IMG/VR virus record: IMGVR_UViG_3300032291_000696 | Coordinates: 1-31,414 of that record | Source: a virus | Length of the DNA: 31,414 bases | Direction: 5' to 3' (one strand) | Part shown: positions 14,803-23,192 of the stretch, piece after piece | Layout of the letters: each line of letters starts with the position of its first letter | How positions within the stretch are numbered: the first letter of the stretch is position 1 | Notes under the pieces: generated by a model | Seen by the model: only the letters and a program-made list of their open reading frames with translations | Databases searched by the model: none | Told to the model about the DNA's origin: nothing | Translations under genes and position numbers: made by a program

Positions 14803-16598
14803 TGGATTTACGCGTATTAACATTTGCAGAAGCACGCCAACCTGAATTCAAGGAAAAAAAGGGCGAAGGATATATTCAATACGGCGACCGCAATGATTAC
14901 CCACTTTATTTGGTTGACTTATTCAATAAGTCGGCTAAACATAATGCCATTGTAAAAAGCAAGGTACATTATATAACCGGTAACGGTTGGAAGGGCAGCG
15001 AAAGCGCTGACACTTTCATACAAAAAGTTAACCGAATGGAATCTTTGGACGATTTAACGCGCAAAGTTTCTTTGGACACCGAATTATTCGGCGGTTATTA
15101 TTTAGAAATCATTTGGTCAGTTACAGGTCAATTGGCTGAAGTTTGGCATTTAGACTATACGAAGATTCGTACAAATAAAGACAATACACAATTTTGGTAT
15201 AAAGAAGATTGGTCAGACAGAAACGAAAAACAAAGAGTTTACGCTGCATTTAATCCAAACCACCCTGAAGGAAAACAAATTCTTTACGTTAAAGAATACC
15301 GCCCAAATATGGGTATTTATAGTTTGCCGGGTTATTTTGGCGCGTTAAACTATATTGAATCAGATATTGAAATTTCAAAACACGTATTAGGTAACGCACA
15401 AACAGGATTCAGCGCAAGTAAATTAATTACTTTACCTAACGGCGAACCTTCTGACGAAGAAAAACGCAATATTGAAAAACGTTTTTCAAATAGATTTAGC
15501 GGTTCAGATGGTAAGAAGTTTATTTTAGCTTTCGTAAATGATAGCGCACGTAAACCAATTATTGACGATTTAGGCGCTTCAGATATTACAAAAGAAGACT
15601 TTAATCGTGTGGATTCTTTGATTCAAACTAATATATTTTCAGGACACCAAATTACAACACCTTCAATATTCGGTATTGCAGAAGCGGGCAAATTGGGTTC
15701 ACGTTCTGAAATGCGTGACGGTTACGAAATATTCAAAAATACTTACGTAAATAGTAAGCAAATGCACCTTGAAAGTGTATTTAATATGTTGGCTAAATAC
15801 AGGGGTGTTGCTGAACCTGAATTAACTATTATTCCAACTGAACCAATAGGATTTGAATTTACTGAAAATTTATTGAAGGAAATTGCACCGAAGGAATGGT
15901 TACTTGAAAAGGCGGGAATTGATATGTCTAAATATGAAGCACCTGAAGACACAGTCCCTGTTGTACAGTCAGCGCAATTTAAAGACGATTTCAGCGCTTT
16001 TTATGAATTCGGCGAAGCAAAGGAAGGGTTTAAAGTTTGGAAGCAAAAAACACGCTTTAACGACGATTCAGAATATCAAATGTTTGCAGACGTTAGCCAA
16101 TTGCAAGCCAATGTATTGGATTTAATGTCAAAGGATAAAAGAATTACGGCTGAAGTATTGGCTGAAACACTTGAACAAAACGTTGATACAATAAATTTGG
16201 TTATTAGTGACTTAATTGACAAAGGATTTATTGAAGTAAACGAATATGCAATAGGCGAAGGAATTGACGAAAACATAATTACAGAACATATTTTAACTAC
16301 GCCTTTACAGGATATTTTAGTTAAGATTCAACCGACAACAAAAGAATTGTTAATTCGTTATTCTTATGAATGGAAGCAAGGTTTTTCAAATAAGGATAAA
16401 AAAACAAGTCGTCCGTTTTGTGTTGCTTTATTAGACGCAAATAAAATGTATTCCCGTTCTGAAATTGAGCAAATAAGCGCAAGACTTGGTTATTCCGTTT
16501 GGGATAGGGCGGGCGGTTGGTACACAGTACCGGGAACTAACGAACACGAACCAAGTTGTCGCCACCAATGGGTTTCAAATATTGTAACAAGAAAATAA
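14802..16598 (+). CDS. Portal protein with extra C-terminal domains
   Basis: A 598-aa protein. Residues 1-385 form the portal body: YGDRNDYPLYLVDLF near 26, a VKSKVHYITGNGW segment near 49, and a mid-protein helix-rich stem. After a linker there is a region that reads like a small winged helix (about 430-485, LQANVLDLMSKDKRITAEVL and a following FIEVNEYAIGEG wing), and then a C-terminal module (about 520-598) with SRPFCVALLDANKMYSRSEI, WDRAGGWYTVPG and CRHQW. That last part resembles a C-terminal domain of Mu gpF-like minor head proteins. The fusion suggests that portal and minor head functions are merged. The portal forms the DNA channel and terminase dock. Confidence 0.85.
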   Translation: MDLRVLTFAEARQPEFKEKKGEGYIQYGDRNDYPLYLVDLFNKSAKHNAIVKSKVHYITGNGWKGSESADTFIQKVNRMESLDDLTRKVSLDTELFGGYYLEIIWSVTGQLAEVWHLDYTKIRTNKDNTQFWYKEDWSDRNEKQRVYAAFNPNHPEGKQILYVKEYRPNMGIYSLPGYFGALNYIESDIEISKHVLGNAQTGFSASKLITLPNGEPSDEEKRNIEKRFSNRFSGSDGKKFILAFVNDSARKPIIDDLGASDITKEDFNRVDSLIQTNIFSGHQITTPSIFGIAEAGKLGSRSEMRDGYEIFKNTYVNSKQMHLESVFNMLAKYRGVAEPELTIIPTEPIGFEFTENLLKEIAPKEWLLEKAGIDMSKYEAPEDTVPVVQSAQFKDDFSAFYEFGEAKEGFKVWKQKTRFNDDSEYQMFADVSQLQANVLDLMSKDKRITAEVLAETLEQNVDTINLVISDLIDKGFIEVNEYAIGEGIDENIITEHILTTPLQDILVKIQPTTKELLIRYSYEWKQGFSNKDKKTSRPFCVALLDANKMYSRSEIEQISARLGYSVWDRAGGWYTVPGTNEHEPSCRHQWVSNIVTRK

Positions 16599-16599
16599 A

Positions 16600-17196
16600 A
16601 TGAGCAAAAACACATTATTCATATCAGTACAGTCAATTAAGGACAGAACCGGCTTACACGCAAACGTGGACGAAAAATTAGTTTTACCTGAAATTAAGAC
16701 GGCGCAGGATATGTACATTTTACCGGCTTTGGGTTCGGCGCTTTACAACGAATTACAAACCGCAGTTGAAGCAAACAGTTTCACGGCTTTACAGACGACA
16801 TTATTGGACGATTACATTGTTGATTGTTTGATTTACTATGTTATGTCTGAATTGCCGCAAGGTTTATCATATCAGTTTTACAATAAGGGATTAATTAGAA
16901 AAACAGGCGAAAATCAAGAAAGTCCTTCAATGCAGGATATGATTGACGTTGCCAATAGATACCGCGCACGTGCGGAGTTTTACAAACAAAGACTTATTAA
17001 ATATTTAAAACAAAACAATGCTTCATATCCAAACTATTTAAACTTTGGTTCGGGCATTGATTCAATCAAACCTGACAACGAAGGATATACTGTTTCAATG
17101 TGGTTGGGCGACAATGGTTGTTGCGGCGAAGATTTTGACGGGAAGCACAGAAAATCGTTTGAAGAACGTTATCAGGGAAATATCGGTTGTTGCTAA
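16600..17196 (+). CDS. Head-tail adaptor-like protein
   Basis: A 198-aa, mostly helical protein. The LFISVQSIKDRTGLHANVDE start, EIKTAQDMYILPALGSALYN and a YYVMSELPQGLSYQFYNKGL segment match a conserved protein found just after the portal in Bacteroidetes phages. Position and helical content suggest a head completion or adaptor role. The C-terminus carries two Cys doublets (NGCCGEDF and the final GCC), which could bind metal or form cross-links. It starts one base after the portal stop codon. Confidence 0.65.
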   Translation: MSKNTLFISVQSIKDRTGLHANVDEKLVLPEIKTAQDMYILPALGSALYNELQTAVEANSFTALQTTLLDDYIVDCLIYYVMSELPQGLSYQFYNKGLIRKTGENQESPSMQDMIDVANRYRARAEFYKQRLIKYLKQNNASYPNYLNFGSGIDSIKPDNEGYTVSMWLGDNGCCGEDFDGKHRKSFEERYQGNIGCC

Positions 17197-17199
17197 AAT

Positions 17200-17328
17200 A
17201 TGAGTAAACAAGTAAACATTAAAAACCAAAATAAGCTTAAAGTTTATTTGGCAAAAGAAAAAAAGAATGACATTAAACCAAATAGTCAAAGAACTAACAA
17301 CGATAGGCAACGCCCACGAACAAATTAA
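17200..17328 (+). CDS. Small basic protein overlapping the tail terminator gene
   Basis: A 42-aa, Lys/Arg/Asn-rich frame (MSKQVNIKNQNKLKVYLAKE at the start) beginning three bases after the adaptor stop. Its last 62 bases overlap the next gene in another frame. The good spacing supports translation, but the sequence is low in complexity and has no recognised relatives, so it may be only a leader that couples translation to the next gene. Confidence 0.35.
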   Translation: MSKQVNIKNQNKLKVYLAKEKKNDIKPNSQRTNNDRQRPRTN

Positions 17329-17716
17329 TTTTGTTTATTTCGGGGACGTTTGGGAACGTTTAAGTAACGGCGAAGTAACATATCCTGCAATGTTTTTTAC
17401 TTTAAACAATGCAAATGTTGCGGCGAAGGAAATCGGGTATTCGTTTAGTTTGTATTTTATGGACAGAATGTTAATGGAAGAAACAAACGAAACAGAAGTT
17501 TTATCAGATATGACACAGGTTGCAGCGGATATTGTGGCGCAATTAAGATATCCAATTGATTATGCAAATGTGACTTGGACATTGAACCAAAATTTGCCTA
17601 TTACTTTTTACACAGAAAGTGACCCCGATTTATTGGCAGGTGTGAAATTAGACGTGACATTGACAGTACCATTTATTAACAACAGGTGTGAAGTACCTTC
17701 AAATTATACTTATTAA
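17267..17716 (+). CDS. Tail terminator-like protein
   Basis: A 149-aa alpha/beta protein starting MTLNQIVKELTTIGNAHEQI, with FGDVWERLSNGEVTYPAMFF near residue 25 and a helix SDMTQVAADIVAQL near 82. The start matches that of similarly placed proteins in Bacteroidetes phages, so ATG 17267 is kept despite the 62-base overlap. The size, fold pattern and position after the adaptor suggest a tail terminator that caps the tube at the head end. Its stop overlaps the fibre start (TAATG). Confidence 0.55.
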   Translation: MTLNQIVKELTTIGNAHEQINFVYFGDVWERLSNGEVTYPAMFFTLNNANVAAKEIGYSFSLYFMDRMLMEETNETEVLSDMTQVAADIVAQLRYPIDYANVTWTLNQNLPITFYTESDPDLLAGVKLDVTLTVPFINNRCEVPSNYTY

Positions 17717-19983
17717 TGGAATCAAAAAAAATTAACCAATTAGCGACAGAACTTGCGCCGGAGTTATCAGATTTAACGATTATTGGCGACCCGACAACAG
17801 GTATAAGTAAGAAAATAACGCTTTCACAAATGGCGTCTTTGTTTACAGGTACAGTTGAAGAATATGCTTCATTGTCGGCATTCCCTTTGGTTGGTACGGC
17901 TGACACAATTTATATTGCCTTAGATACTAACGTTATTTACCGTTGGAATACAGGGACAAGCGCTTACGTTGAATTGTCGCCTAACATTGTGACTTCATTG
18001 GTATTTAGTGACGCAAACGGATTTGACGGAACGATTAGTTTGGTTGGTTCAACCGCAACGCTTACAATTACAACCGCATTAACGCAAGGTTCAGTTCCTT
18101 TTATTGGAACTTCAGGCGCTTTAACGCAAGACAATGCAAACTTATTTTTTGACGATACTAATAACAGATTAGGAATTAATACTAATTCGCCAACAACTGC
18201 ATTGGACGTTTTCGGTTCAGGCATTATTGGAAGAATTAATGGAACTTCAACTAATAATGCATTTTTAGGTTTTGCAAGTGCAGGGACAAACAAATGGTCA
18301 ATTGGTAACGTTCAGTCTGACCATAGATTTCGTATTTATAGCGAAGCAAATACAAGCGAATTAGTTTCTGTTTTACAAACAGGGGAATTTGGTATTGGTA
18401 TTGCAAACCCAACAACAAAACTTCATATTGACGGCGGTTCAAGTGCTTTGATAGCTAACTTAGACGCGAACGTTTCTGTTGCAAAATCAATTAGTTTTCG
18501 TTCTGACAATAGTGCAAGAATTAATATTGAAGTTTCAGGCACAGAATCAGGTTCAAATGCAGGCGCGGATTTATTTATTAGACGATATTCAGACGCGGGT
18601 TCTTTAATTGATACCCCTTTGACAATTACACGTTCAACAGGTAATGCAACTTTTAGTGGTATCTTAACTACACCGCAAGTAAAAGCTGCAACAAGTGCAG
18701 GATTAAGTATAAATGCAAATAGTGGAACACAGGTGGCGGATTTTGGTGCAGGGGGTAGTGCTAATATGACTTTATTTGGAGGTTTAAGTGGTACAAGTGC
18801 AAGTTTTTCAAGTACAATTACCGCAAGTAAACTTACTGCACAGGAATCAAATTCAAGTGGTTCTACTGAAATGATTATTACTAATACAAGTAATGCAAAT
18901 GCAACAACTAAAACTGCACAATTATTATTTAAATTAGCAGATACAAGTGGAACTTTAAAAAATTCAGGTTATGTAAAATCAGTTCCCGAAGGAGTAAATG
19001 TACTTGACGCAGGTTTAGTATTTGGAACAAGGTCAAGTGATGCGACAAATGACAGAATGTTTTTAAATAATGGTGGTGTTTTATCATTAGGTGGTGCAAA
19101 TAATGTTAATTCAACAGATAAGCCACATTTTTTTAGATTAAGTGGTGGTGGTTTAGGTATTTCAGCAAATAATGAAGCTTCAGGAAATCAACCAATAAAT
19201 TTATATACTTCAGGAGTTTTAAGATTACAAATTACAAATTCAGGTAATATACAAATTGATAATGGAGTTTTAAATACGCCAAAAGCATTATATTTCCAAG
19301 CCAATTCAAGTTCAGGTGGAAATTTAGGTTCAATTGATTGGTATAATGTGCAATGGGACGGATTTATTCGCGCGCAAATTAAAGCAGAAACAGACACAGG
19401 TTTAAGTAATGGAAGATTAGTATTTTCAACAGGTGGTGGGGGCATTACAGAAAGAATGCGAATTTTAGCTAATGGTAATGTGTTAGTAGGTACTACAAAT
19501 GAATCTTTTTTTAATGGTAGTGAAACAGGTATTTTATTTTCTGGTAATAACGGATTTATTGCAGCATCAAGAAGTGGAAGTATTTCGGGATTTTTTAATA
19601 GATATAGTTCAACAGGAGAATTAGTACAATTTAGATATGCAGGTTCTTCGGTTGGTAATATTTCAACAAATGGTTCAACTGTTACATTTAGTGGAACTGC
19701 ATTGTCAGATGAAAGATATAAAGAAGACATAAAACCAATTGAAAATGCTTTGAATACAATAAATAAAATTGAATTTAAAACATTTATTTATAAAAATAAC
19801 CAACAATTTAGTGCGGGTGTAACTGCACAACAATTACAAACAATTGAAGAATTATCAAAATATGTAATTGACGGAACTGATGAAGAATCTTATAAAGCGG
19901 TTGATTACAATGCAATAATTGGTTATTTAGGAAAAGCAATTCAAGAATTAAAAGCTGAAATTGATTTATTAAAAACAAAATAA
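17716..19983 (+). CDS. Tail fibre with S74 self-cleaving chaperone domain
   Basis: A 755-aa protein. The N-terminal part (1-130) attaches to the virion (KKINQLATELAPELSDLTII). The middle has repeating beta-strand segments with N-R-L-G-I-N-x-N-x-P-T-T-x-L motifs typical of trimeric fibres. Residues 664-755 form an intramolecular chaperone of the peptidase S74 family: SDERYKEDIKPIENAL with the likely catalytic Ser664, SAGVTAQQL, and a final coiled coil KAVDYNAIIGYLGKAIQEL. By family knowledge this domain trimerises, folds the fibre and cuts itself off before S664. The DNA from about 18640 onwards is poorer in CpG and richer in AT than the front of the gene. Confidence 0.88.
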   Translation: MESKKINQLATELAPELSDLTIIGDPTTGISKKITLSQMASLFTGTVEEYASLSAFPLVGTADTIYIALDTNVIYRWNTGTSAYVELSPNIVTSLVFSDANGFDGTISLVGSTATLTITTALTQGSVPFIGTSGALTQDNANLFFDDTNNRLGINTNSPTTALDVFGSGIIGRINGTSTNNAFLGFASAGTNKWSIGNVQSDHRFRIYSEANTSELVSVLQTGEFGIGIANPTTKLHIDGGSSALIANLDANVSVAKSISFRSDNSARINIEVSGTESGSNAGADLFIRRYSDAGSLIDTPLTITRSTGNATFSGILTTPQVKAATSAGLSINANSGTQVADFGAGGSANMTLFGGLSGTSASFSSTITASKLTAQESNSSGSTEMIITNTSNANATTKTAQLLFKLADTSGTLKNSGYVKSVPEGVNVLDAGLVFGTRSSDATNDRMFLNNGGVLSLGGANNVNSTDKPHFFRLSGGGLGISANNEASGNQPINLYTSGVLRLQITNSGNIQIDNGVLNTPKALYFQANSSSGGNLGSIDWYNVQWDGFIRAQIKAETDTGLSNGRLVFSTGGGGITERMRILANGNVLVGTTNESFFNGSETGILFSGNNGFIAASRSGSISGFFNRYSSTGELVQFRYAGSSVGNISTNGSTVTFSGTALSDERYKEDIKPIENALNTINKIEFKTFIYKNNQQFSAGVTAQQLQTIEELSKYVIDGTDEESYKAVDYNAIIGYLGKAIQELKAEIDLLKTK

Positions 19984-19984
19984 T

Positions 19985-20314
19985 ATGACAGAATATAAAT
20001 GGATTATTAATAGAATGGATTGTGTGCCAAAGGAAAATGAAATGATTGACATTGTTTCAATAGTACATTGGATAAGAATTGCAAATACTTTTTTCGGCGC
20101 TGAACCTTTACAAGTTTCAATATATGGTACTATGAATTGCGGTCAACCAAGTGAAACAGACTTTACTGCTTATCCTGACCTTACTTATGAACAAATATGT
20201 AGTTGGTTAGATGCAGATTTAAATGTTGCTGAATTAGATGCTAATTTAGATTCACAAATTGAAAATATAATAAACCCGCCTATTATTACTTTACCATTAC
20301 CATTTGAGCAATAA
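19985..20314 (+). CDS. Fibre-associated small protein, DUF7936-like
   Basis: A 109-aa acidic protein. MTEYKWIINRMDCVPKENEM, a beta segment with VSIYGTMNC near residue 44, AYPDLTYEQICSWLDADL near 60, and a Pro-rich end INPPIITLPLPFEQ match a small protein family often found beside tail fibres in unrelated phages (DUF7936 as I recall it). It follows the fibre gene by one base and shares its AT-rich composition, so the two may have been acquired together. A fibre cap or adaptor is possible. Confidence 0.6.
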   Translation: MTEYKWIINRMDCVPKENEMIDIVSIVHWIRIANTFFGAEPLQVSIYGTMNCGQPSETDFTAYPDLTYEQICSWLDADLNVAELDANLDSQIENIINPPIITLPLPFEQ

Positions 20315-20721
20315 TGACAATATTTTTAACAATAGTATTTTTAGTTCACTTAATTAGTTGGGTTTTATATCAAAAGCACCAATTTAAAGAACGCGACCTT
20401 TATGCAACACAACCGCAGGAAGCATACGAACAAAACAAGAAATGGCATTTTTGGAAGGGAATAAACCATTTGTCAGTTTATGTTTTGGTTTGGTCGCTTT
20501 ATGGTTTTTGGTCAATGCTATTATTTGCAACTTCTTTTTGGTTTGGCTTTGACATTCTTTGTAATGTTATTGTTCTAAAAAGACCTGCGTTTTATGTCGG
20601 TGTAACGGCTGACACAGATAAATTTATTCACAAGGTTGCAGAATTTATAAAAATTAAACCTGAATATGTTTCGGCATTGATAAAAGTATTAATTTTACTA
20701 ATATTATTCATTCTAAAATAA
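20314..20721 (+). CDS. Membrane protein with three predicted spans
   Basis: A 135-aa protein. Hydrophobic spans are at about 2-18 (TIFLTIVFLVHLISWVL), 52-82 (a Trp/Phe/Leu-rich stretch around WSLYGFWSMLLFATSFWFGF) and 120-135 (SALIKVLILLILFILK). It starts within the previous stop (TAATG) and leads the lysis cluster. It could be a holin, but the span pattern does not decide it. I recall similar proteins in Bacteroidetes phages without experimental function. Confidence 0.6.
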   Translation: MTIFLTIVFLVHLISWVLYQKHQFKERDLYATQPQEAYEQNKKWHFWKGINHLSVYVLVWSLYGFWSMLLFATSFWFGFDILCNVIVLKRPAFYVGVTADTDKFIHKVAEFIKIKPEYVSALIKVLILLILFILK

Positions 20722-20725
20722 AACT

Positions 20726-20869
20726 ATGATTACTTTAAACGAACAACAAGTTGCAGAATTAAACAATTTTATTCAAGACCAATTGCCAACAAAATACGGT
20801 ATTGTCTTATTACAATGGTTTAAGCAAATTCAAGACGAACAAAATAAAACAGAAGAAAAAGAAGATTAA
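20726..20869 (+). CDS. Small acidic protein in the lysis cluster
   Basis: A 47-aa helical protein (MITLNEQQVAELNNFIQDQL at the start and a Glu/Lys tail). Its stop overlaps the start of the next gene by one base (TAATG), which supports translation. It has no membrane segment. The role is unknown. Confidence 0.55.
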   Translation: MITLNEQQVAELNNFIQDQLPTKYGIVLLQWFKQIQDEQNKTEEKED

Positions 20870-21048
20870 TGACACACCATAGCAGTCAAGCCGACATAGG
20901 CACAGGAATAAGCGTTTTAAGCGCAATTGTTAGTATTTCAACAATTCAACCGATAGTCACTTTGATTGCCGGTTTGATTGCTATTGTATCAGGTATAATG
21001 GCTATTCGCTATTATTACAACGCAACCAAAAAAGTAAAAAATGATTAA
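20869..21048 (+). CDS. Holin candidate, 59 aa
   Basis: A 59-aa protein with one long or two short hydrophobic spans between residues 10 and 46 (GTGISVLSAIVSISTIQPIV and TLIAGLIAIVSGIMAI) and a basic tail (KKVKND). Size, span layout and position a few hundred bases before the endolysin fit a small holin. It begins in TAATG with the gene before and overlaps the next gene by 8 bases. Proof would need expression data; the membrane protein at 20314 and that at 21585 compete for the same role. Confidence 0.5.
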   Translation: MTHHSSQADIGTGISVLSAIVSISTIQPIVTLIAGLIAIVSGIMAIRYYYNATKKVKND

Positions 21049-21583
21049 GAATTTAGTAATTGCAGTCTTATTGATTGTCGTTGCTTTATTTCTATTTTCA
21101 GACCCTTCATACAATGGCGGTTCTGTGACCATTGTGCGCGACACAGTTTACCAACAGAAAACTTTTACCAAATACAAAAAAGGAAATGATATACAATCAT
21201 ATATCATTGTAACCGATTCAGTACAGATTCCAATTCACGATACGGTTGAAGTATTAACCGATTATATGCGTAAATATGCGTATTCAGATACGATTCATTT
21301 AGATACGAATAATGTCGTATTTATTCAAGACACAGTTACCCAAAATAAGATTGTCGGACGTTCGGTTGGGTTAAATATCCAAGAAAAAACTATATATATT
21401 ACAAAGACAATAACACCAAAAGATAAAACTGCGGTTTATTTTGGCTTTTTAACCGATTTAAGGCAGGAAAACAAACAATTGGGTGTTGGTGTTGGCGTGG
21501 CAATCAAAACGGCAAAGAAAGGCGTTATAACGCTAAATGCTACGACTAACAATTATTCTTTGGGGTATTATTTAAAATTTTAA
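21041..21583 (+). CDS. Membrane-anchored beta-rich protein, spanin-like position
   Basis: A 180-aa protein. An N-terminal anchor (NLVIAVLLIVVALFLF, residues 4-19) is followed by a periplasmic-type domain of repeated strands such as TVYQQKTFTKYKKG and YSDTIHLDTNNVVFIQDTV, and an end, NATTNNYSLGYYLKF, that looks like an outer-membrane beta strand signature. The last residue is Phe, as in outer-membrane beta-barrel proteins. Between a holin candidate and the endolysin it could link inner and outer membranes like a spanin. That function is inferred. Confidence 0.5.
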   Translation: MIKNLVIAVLLIVVALFLFSDPSYNGGSVTIVRDTVYQQKTFTKYKKGNDIQSYIIVTDSVQIPIHDTVEVLTDYMRKYAYSDTIHLDTNNVVFIQDTVTQNKIVGRSVGLNIQEKTIYITKTITPKDKTAVYFGFLTDLRQENKQLGVGVGVAIKTAKKGVITLNATTNNYSLGYYLKF

Positions 21584-21584
21584 T

Positions 21585-21773
21585 ATGCGTCAATTCTTTA
21601 CAGAAGATAATAACCGCCTAAGTATGAAAAGACTTTGCGGTTTTTTGTGTTCAATTTCCCTTTGTGCTAAGTTAATACATACACCAACAGACGCTTTGGT
21701 TTACACCGTTGGCGGGTTGGCAGGTGCAGCATTTGGGTACACAATGGCTGAAAAGATATTTAAAAAGGATTAA
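21585..21773 (+). CDS. Small membrane protein, holin-like
   Basis: A 62-aa protein with a polar start (MRQFFTEDNNRLSMKRLCGF), two hydrophobic segments (FLCSISLCAKLI and ALVYTVGGLAGAAFGYTMA) and a basic end (KIFKKD). It ends two bases before the endolysin gene. A two-span, basic-tailed protein in this place is a good class II holin candidate, competing with the 59-aa gene upstream. Confidence 0.55.
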   Translation: MRQFFTEDNNRLSMKRLCGFLCSISLCAKLIHTPTDALVYTVGGLAGAAFGYTMAEKIFKKD

Positions 21774-21775
21774 TT

Positions 21776-22240
21776 ATGAAGATTAGCGAACATTTAGATT
21801 TGTCCGAATTAATAAGAAGCGAAAGCGCAAAGCGAAACGGTATTTCAAATATGCCGACCGAAGCGCATATTGCTAATTTAAAATTATTGGCTGAAAAAAT
21901 ATTTGAACCAATAAGAAACAATTTCCGTTGCCCAATTCACGTTTCAAGTGGGTACAGGTCAAAAGAACTGAACGCAAAGGTTGGCGGCGCAACAACTTCA
22001 CAACACAGTTCGGGCGAAGCAATTGACTTGGATATGGACGGAACGCCAAACGGTGTAACAAACAAAATGATTTTTGACTATATTTACAAAAACTTAGACT
22101 TTGACCAATTGATTTGGGAATTCGGGACAAACGAAAACCCCGATTGGGTTCACGTCAGCTACGAAAGTACAGGCAAACAAAGAAAACAAGTTTTAAAAGC
22201 ATATAAAGAAAACGGCAAAACACACTACAAACCATACTAA
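21776..22240 (+). CDS. Endolysin, M15-family peptidase
   Basis: A 154-aa protein matching the D-Ala-D-Ala carboxypeptidase-like M15_3 family. Zinc ligands are visible at H77 and D84 in SQHSSGEAIDLD and H126 in WVHVSY, with SGYRSKELN near 58-66 before them. It would cut peptidoglycan cross-links at the end of infection. It lacks a signal peptide, so it depends on a holin; two candidates lie just upstream. The exonuclease gene starts directly after its stop. Confidence 0.92.
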   Translation: MKISEHLDLSELIRSESAKRNGISNMPTEAHIANLKLLAEKIFEPIRNNFRCPIHVSSGYRSKELNAKVGGATTSQHSSGEAIDLDMDGTPNGVTNKMIFDYIYKNLDFDQLIWEFGTNENPDWVHVSYESTGKQRKQVLKAYKENGKTHYKPY

Positions 22241-22987
22241 ATGACAAATACAAACCTAAAAACAAAACGCCGAAGACTATTTTTTGATATTGAAACTTCG
22301 CCTAACATTGGTTTGTTTTGGGAAGCCGGATATAAAAAGAATATTGATTATTCAAACATAATTCAAGAACGTGCAATTATCTGTATTTGTTATAAGTGGG
22401 AAGACGAAAAAGAAGTTTATGCTTTGCATTGGGACGCTAAACAAAATGACAAAAAAATGCTTCAACAATTTATTGAAGTTGCAAATGTCGCTAACGAATT
22501 GGTGGGTCACAATGGCGACAAATTTGACTTGGCTTGGATTAGAACAAGGTGTTTGTTTCACGGTATTGAAATGTTCCCAAAATATACAACTATTGATACT
22601 TTAAAGGTTGCCCGTCAAAAGTTTAGATTTAATTCTAACAGGTTGAATTACATTGCGGATTATTTGGGATTGGGTCAAAAGATTAAGACCGAATTTAATC
22701 TTTGGAAGGACATTCTTTTACATAAAGACAAGGACGCAATGGAAGCTATGCTTAAATATTGCAAAAAGGACGTTGTTTTACTTGAAAAAGTTTTCAAACA
22801 TTTAAACACACATATTGAACCAAAAACGCATTATGGCGTTATATTTGGCGAAGACAGGGGTTCGTGTCCTGAATGTGGGTCGGACGATTTGATTAAAAAT
22901 AATAAAGTCGTAACGGCAACAGGTTTGACACGTATTCAGTATAAGTGCAAAACTTGTAATAAATATCATTCTAAAACGGACAAATAA
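22241..22987 (+). CDS. DEDD 3'-5' exonuclease with C-terminal zinc ribbon
   Basis: A 248-aa protein with an RNase H-like exonuclease core: ExoI FFDIETS (D16, E18), ExoII HNGDKFDLAW (D96), ExoIII YCKKDVVLL (Y173, D177), the DEDDy arrangement of proofreading exonucleases. Residues 205-248 add a zinc ribbon with CPECGSDD (C209, C212) and CKTC (C236, C239). No polymerase domain follows, so it is a free exonuclease; it could act in repair, recombination or degradation of host DNA. It lies immediately after the endolysin. Confidence 0.88.
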   Translation: MTNTNLKTKRRRLFFDIETSPNIGLFWEAGYKKNIDYSNIIQERAIICICYKWEDEKEVYALHWDAKQNDKKMLQQFIEVANVANELVGHNGDKFDLAWIRTRCLFHGIEMFPKYTTIDTLKVARQKFRFNSNRLNYIADYLGLGQKIKTEFNLWKDILLHKDKDAMEAMLKYCKKDVVLLEKVFKHLNTHIEPKTHYGVIFGEDRGSCPECGSDDLIKNNKVVTATGLTRIQYKCKTCNKYHSKTDK

Positions 22988-22988
22988 A

Positions 22989-23192
22989 ATGAGCAAAATT
23001 CTATATAATATTATTGACGATTTGTTGGCGCGTGAAGACAAAGGAATTAAGGAATACGGTACGACAATGGACAGAACCGATTTGACTGAAATTGATTGGT
23101 TGCAACACGCTTACGAAGAATCTTTGGATTTAAGCATATACTTGAAAAAACTTATAAATATTAAAAAAAATGAAAATGCCAAAAGGTTTTAA
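22989..23192 (+). CDS. Small MazG-like protein
   Basis: A 67-aa helical protein (GIKEYGTTMDRTDLTEIDWL, then AYEESLDLSIYLKKL). The phrase KEYGTTMDRTDL...WLQHAYEE..D resembles small phage proteins that share the EExxD helix of MazG-type nucleotide pyrophosphohydrolases; I rate this as a fold-level hint. If right, it would adjust nucleotide pools. It overlaps the next gene by 23 bases. Confidence 0.5.
   Translation: MSKILYNIIDDLLAREDKGIKEYGTTMDRTDLTEIDWLQHAYEESLDLSIYLKKLINIKKNENAKRF

Noticed and set aside
19188-19730. 180-codon antisense frame opposite the tail fibre
   Set aside because: Low stop frequency follows from the biased codon use of the fibre gene; no antisense promoter or neighbour supports it.
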